Origin: Paenibacillus sp. FSL W8-0426 | Lineage (GTDB): Bacteria; Bacillota; Bacilli; Paenibacillales; Paenibacillaceae | Direction of reading: 5' to 3' | NCBI RefSeq assembly: GCF_037969725.1 | Contig: NZ_CP150203.1 | Coordinates: forward strand, 2,620,001 to 2,684,000 | DNA: 64,000 nucleotides | Shown here: positions 60,772 to 64,000 of the stretch, piece after piece | Layout of the letters: each line of letters starts with the position of its first letter | How positions within the stretch are numbered: the first letter of the stretch is position 1 | The notes under the pieces: generated by a model | What the model saw: the letters and a program-made list of their open reading frames with translations, nothing else | What the model was told of the DNA's origin: nothing | Databases searched by the model: none | Made by a program: the position numbers and the translations under genes

Positions 60772-61146
60772 TCATCTGCTGGATGGCAAGGCACAGGCAT
60801 TCATGGCTGCGGGCGTTCCAACCGCGCTGGCACGAGCGTCCCGTACGCGAAGGTTGCCGTTAAGCACCCCTGAGTCGCTGCTGAGCTTGAACGAAGGATA
60901 GTTGGGCTCGGTATCCAGCTTCATGCTCTCCTCCAGGTTAAGCTGTTGTTTGGGGTCCACGTAGAATGTGCCCAGATTCGTTTCGACGGGTTCATCCAAT
61001 GCTCCAGGCTGGTCTACGATGTCGATGACGAGCACGCCGTTGCATCCGCAATTTTCGGTATCATAAAAAAGCTTGAAATAACCCGGCTGCTCTCCGAGGC
61101 CTGCGGTCAGGCGCTCTGCAGCAAGATCGGTAATGGATATGCGCAT
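60772..61146 (-). CDS. HesB/IscA-like iron-sulfur biosynthesis family protein
   Basis: A 124-residue protein with the HesB-like beta fold (ITDLAAERL, GYFKLFYDTENCGCNGVLVIDIV, NLGTFYVDPKQQLNLEESMKLD). The Cys pair in NCGCNG is present, but the usual C-terminal Cys pair of A-type carriers is not seen. Paenibacillus/Bacillus YneR-like members have this form. ATG 61146 with GGAGCG upstream is preferred over the longer start at 61194. Confidence 0.82.
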   Translation of the reverse strand: MRISITDLAAERLTAGLGEQPGYFKLFYDTENCGCNGVLVIDIVDQPGALDEPVETNLGTFYVDPKQQLNLEESMKLDTEPNYPSFKLSSDSGVLNGNLRVRDARASAVGTPAAMNACALPSSR

Positions 61147-61348
61147 ATTGCCACGCTCCTTTGGATCGGAATCGAAATGTTTTACTTTCAACAATGTAAA
61201 ACTAACTATATCTATAGTATACCATTCCTGTCAAAGGCAGCCGCATCACGTTGATGCACACATGCGCGCAGAACATTGGATGGATGGTATACTGAACTTG
61301 GGATGTTGGGCAGAAATGCCGGAAGTCGATTGAAGGGATGATGTACAT

Positions 61349-61960
61349 ATGTCAATGGATCATTTTGGGCAATGGCCGGAAGCAGCCTGGACAAGGGAGC
61401 CCGCATCTTGGGCTCTGCAATCCGATCGGCTGATCGTCGAGGCGGCAGAGGGAAGCGACTTTTGGGAAAACACGTTTTACGGCTTTTGCCACCGGAATGG
61501 CCATGCTTTACTTGCCGCATGGGACGGAGACCGTGCCGTCGAGGTATCCTTTGACTTAAAATCGTTTACCGAATTGTATGATCAGGCGGGCTTGATGTTG
61601 TGGCATGACCAGCATCAGTGGATCAAAGCGGGCATTGAGGTCAACGACGGCGTACCCCATGCAGCGGTGGTGGTGACAGACCATTTTTCCGACTGGTCGT
61701 TATCTCCTGTGCCCGAGTGGGCAGGTCAAATTGTAACGATCCGGGCTTCCTGGAGCAACGATGCCGTCATTATACGCGCGAGAACAGACAAGCATCCATG
61801 GCGCACGATCCGGGTTGCGCGGTTTGCCTATGCGACAGGCAAACAGGCGGGGCCTTTTCTATGCTCTCCGAAACGTGCCGGCTTCAGCGTGGAATTCCTC
61901 CGCTGGAAGCAGACGGCACCGGACGTGGACTTGCATGCTGATCCGCCGATCGAGGAGTAG
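61349..61960 (+). CDS. DUF1349 domain protein (concanavalin-like fold)
   Basis: A 203-residue cytoplasmic protein with DUF1349 features: AAEGSDFWENTFYGFCHRNGHALL, YDQAGLMLWHDQHQWIKAGIEVNDGVPHAAVVVTDHFSDWS, and AGFSVEFLRWKQ. These folds resemble carbohydrate-binding/concanavalin-like lectins; function unknown. AAGGGATG precedes ATG 61349. Confidence 0.85.
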   Translation: MSMDHFGQWPEAAWTREPASWALQSDRLIVEAAEGSDFWENTFYGFCHRNGHALLAAWDGDRAVEVSFDLKSFTELYDQAGLMLWHDQHQWIKAGIEVNDGVPHAAVVVTDHFSDWSLSPVPEWAGQIVTIRASWSNDAVIIRARTDKHPWRTIRVARFAYATGKQAGPFLCSPKRAGFSVEFLRWKQTAPDVDLHADPPIEE

Positions 61961-62000
61961 AACCCTCCGTTTGATATAGGTGCACAGACGGTACACGAAA

Positions 62001-62046
62001 GAAGACAGGCGAGGAATCATCGTACGATTCCGCCTGTCTTCTCTGA
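62001..62046. terminator. Bidirectional terminator between convergent genes
   Basis: GAAGACAGGCG...GGAATC and GATTCC...GCCTGTCTTC form a long stem around ATCGTAC. Confidence 0.75.
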
Positions 62047-62105
62047 GGTTCATGTGGGCTTTGTGCTGTCCGGACTTTCCGCCCTTTCCCGGGTTCAGAA
62101 GGCCG

Positions 62106-62552
62106 TCATTCAGCGTTTTTTTCGCGCTCGGCAGCTTGCTCGGCTTGATTCAACTGCTGCATGCGTTCTTCGTAATCATCGAGAAACCATAGCGGGTCCA
62201 TGTTAGTTTCATCGCCATTGTAGTTGATCAACACTTCTTCGCCCGCCCGAATATCCCGATAAGCGTAGAAATCGAAGGAATGATTGTCGAAATTGATGAC
62301 ATAAGTCGCGTTGGGTTCATAGGAGTGGTTAATCAAACTGCCGTAACCCAGCAACATCGCAGTATGGTTCGTGCCGTACTCGAATACGTAATCTCCGAGT
62401 ATGGTCTCATCGATGTGATGGTGATCTTCATTCGGATAGGCAACGACCGGCGCCTGATGGATCAGCTTTCCTTTTGGAATGTCCTCCGTGGCGAATACGC
62501 CGCGGTTAAATTCTCCGCTTCCTCCAATGGGGGAACGTTTTACTTCAATCAT
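62106..62552 (-). CDS. SET domain-containing protein
   Basis: A 148-residue protein with the SET-domain pattern: GVFATEDIPKGKLIHQAPVVAYP, YGSLINHSYEPNATYVINFD (the NHS pseudoknot motif), DIRAGEEVLINYNGDE. SET proteins are mainly eukaryotic lysine methyltransferases; bacterial forms occur and may methylate cytoplasmic proteins. Substrate is unknown. AGGTGAAAAGCA precedes ATG 62552. Confidence 0.85.
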   Translation of the reverse strand: MIEVKRSPIGGSGEFNRGVFATEDIPKGKLIHQAPVVAYPNEDHHHIDETILGDYVFEYGTNHTAMLLGYGSLINHSYEPNATYVINFDNHSFDFYAYRDIRAGEEVLINYNGDETNMDPLWFLDDYEERMQQLNQAEQAAEREKNAE

Positions 62553-62824
62553 TGCTTTTCACCTGATGCTCGTTCAGAAGAGCTCCGTTCTGTATTAGTG
62601 TGTATACACCTTATTTATTGTTCCAGTGACAGCTTAACGTATACAAAGAAAAATTTTAACGGATTCCGATGATTTAGGCAAATGGGCAGAGGAATTTCAC
62701 GGTGATGAAGGTGGAGGGAACGGCGCGATTCTCGACAAGCTTGCCATTTGAAGTTGCCATTGAGTTGAGCGGCCCATAACGCTTATAATATACAAGAATA
62801 AGTCTATATAGAAAAGGTGTCATG

Positions 62825-64000
62825 ATGAGTATATTAAACGTGGAAAAATTGAGTCACGGTTTTGGCGACCGTGCCATCTTTAACAATGTATCGTTCCGTC
62901 TGCTCAAGGGTGAGCATATCGGTTTGATCGGGGCCAACGGTGAAGGGAAATCCACCTTCATGAATATCATTACGGGCAAGCTGCAGCCGGATGAAGGTAA
63001 AGTGGAATGGTCCAAGCGCATGCGCGTCGGTTATCTGGACCAGCATGCCGTGCTCAGCAAAGGACAGTCGATCCGCGACGTGCTGCGCAGCGCGTTCCAA
63101 TACCTGTTCGACATGGAGCAGGAGATGAACGACATGTACGGCAAAATGGGAGATGTGACTCCCGAGGAACTGGAGCAACTGCTCGAAGACGTCGGCACGA
63201 TTCAGGATACGCTGACCAATCAGGATTTTTACTTGATTGATGCCAAGGTGGATGAGACCGCCCGAGGACTGGGTCTGACCGACATCGGCCTGGACAAGGA
63301 CGTTAACGATCTGAGTGGCGGACAACGCACGAAGGTGCTGCTGGCCAAGCTTTTGCTCGAAAAACCCGATATTTTGCTGCTTGACGAGCCGACGAACTAT
63401 CTGGATGAACAGCATATCGAATGGCTGAAACGTTATCTGCAGGATTACGAGAATGCGTTTATCCTCATCTCTCACGATATTCCGTTCCTGAACAGCGTCA
63501 TCAACCTGATCTATCATATGGAAAATCAGGATTTGACCCGTTATGTGGGCGATTATGACCACTTCCAGGAAGTTTACGAGATGAAAAAGCAGCAGCTCGA
63601 ATCGGCGTACAAACGCCAACAGCAGGAAATTGCCGACCTCAAGGATTTCGTGGCCCGGAACAAGGCGAGCGTGGCAACGCGCAATATGGCGATGTCCAGA
63701 CAAAAGAAGCTCGACAAGATGGAAGTCATCGAGCTGGCGGCCGAGAAGCCGAAACCGCAGTTTAATTTCCGCGAAGCGAGAACGTCGGGCAAACTGATTT
63801 TCGAAACCAAAGGCTTGGTGATCGGGTACAACGAGCCATTGTCCAGACCGCTTGATCTGCGTATGGAACGTGGACAAAAAATTGCGCTCGTCGGTGCGAA
63901 CGGGATCGGTAAAACAACGCTCATGCGCAGCATTTTGGGCGAAATCCCGGCGCTGGACGGAACGGTGCAGCGCGGCGACTTGCTGGAAATCGGTTATTTC
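62825..64000 (+). CDS. ABC-F family ATPase, YfmM-like (runs off the right end)
   Basis: The frame runs from ATG 62825 to base 64000 without a stop (392 codons). Two ABC domains without transmembrane part: Walker A GANGEGKSTF, signature LSGGQRTKVLLAKLLLEKP, Walker B DILLLDEPTNYLD, linker ADLKDFVARNKASVATRNMAMSRQKKLDKM, then second Walker A GANGIGKTTL. It binds the ribosome E site in this family. Closest in sequence to the Bacillus YfmM group in my recollection. AAAGG precedes ATG 62825. Confidence 0.9.
   Translation, partial: MSILNVEKLSHGFGDRAIFNNVSFRLLKGEHIGLIGANGEGKSTFMNIITGKLQPDEGKVEWSKRMRVGYLDQHAVLSKGQSIRDVLRSAFQYLFDMEQEMNDMYGKMGDVTPEELEQLLEDVGTIQDTLTNQDFYLIDAKVDETARGLGLTDIGLDKDVNDLSGGQRTKVLLAKLLLEKPDILLLDEPTNYLDEQHIEWLKRYLQDYENAFILISHDIPFLNSVINLIYHMENQDLTRYVGDYDHFQEVYEMKKQQLESAYKRQQQEIADLKDFVARNKASVATRNMAMSRQKKLDKMEVIELAAEKPKPQFNFREARTSGKLIFETKGLVIGYNEPLSRPLDLRMERGQKIALVGANGIGKTTLMRSILGEIPALDGTVQRGDLLEIGYF

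Overview
The window looks like a chromosomal segment of a spore-forming Gram-positive bacterium, most likely Paenibacillus. This is inferred from moderate GC, strong AGGAGG ribosome binding sites with many TTG/GTG starts, YolD and YjcZ sporulation-type small proteins, an LplB/YtcP-type sugar ABC transporter, a DesKR thermosensor with its desaturase, a Bce-type RR/HK/ABC module, a YidC lipoprotein and a YfmM-like ABC-F protein. No phage, transposase, CRISPR, rRNA or tRNA was seen.

Layout. 1-3101: a long tandem-repeat DUF11 surface protein, entering from the left and broken into two overlapping frames at about 1410. 3244-8966: YolD, YjcZ, then a LacI regulator and its three-gene sugar ABC transporter. 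9488-12312: ferritin, polysaccharide deacetylase and a lipoprotein. 12402-15315 (minus): desaturase, DesK and DesR. 15617-24853: YitT, an unrecognised 562-residue protein, a P-loop kinase, a PadR regulator coupled to a HAAS-SEDS membrane protein, and an SgrR-like regulator divergent from a DUF4173 membrane protein. 24936-26092: a short membrane-anchored leader ORF overlapping yidC. 26268-34715: LuxR regulator, methyltransferase, saccharopine-dehydrogenase-like protein, amidohydrolase, UbiD-family decarboxylase and an HD-GYP protein. 34887-45010: SRPBCC protein, MFS exporter, TetR with an unknown partner, LacI with 2,3-butanediol dehydrogenase, a beta-propeller-like exported protein and NagZ. 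45414-50011: bceRSAB-like module. 50690-64000: AI-2E family transporter, Asp23, AraC, aldo/keto reductase, acyl-CoA synthetase, aminopeptidase, several small genes, VanY-type peptidase, SET protein and the start of an ABC-F gene.

The most notable signal is upstream of yidC. A leader ORF with one N-terminal transmembrane segment carries a basic stretch followed by an Asp/Glu run. A perfect 10-bp hairpin placed just after that run sequesters the yidC Shine-Dalgarno. This is the architecture of the MifM translation-arrest sensor of Bacillus, with different sequence, and suggests feedback control of membrane insertase level.

The second notable signal is a family of about 180-bp intergenic elements with terminal inverted repeats (AAACCGCA/TGCGGTTT) and three internal hairpins. 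There are four full-length copies, one longer full copy, one eroded minus-strand copy, one internally deleted copy and one tail fragment. Two copies flank ferritin, and two copies of a longer variant flank the Bce module in inverted orientation.

Other points: desK appears to start at ATT, which puts its phospho-histidine at position 188. Paired LacI-type operators lie at the bdhA and sugar ABC promoters. A small gene at 58356-58604 is broken by two compensating frameshifts.
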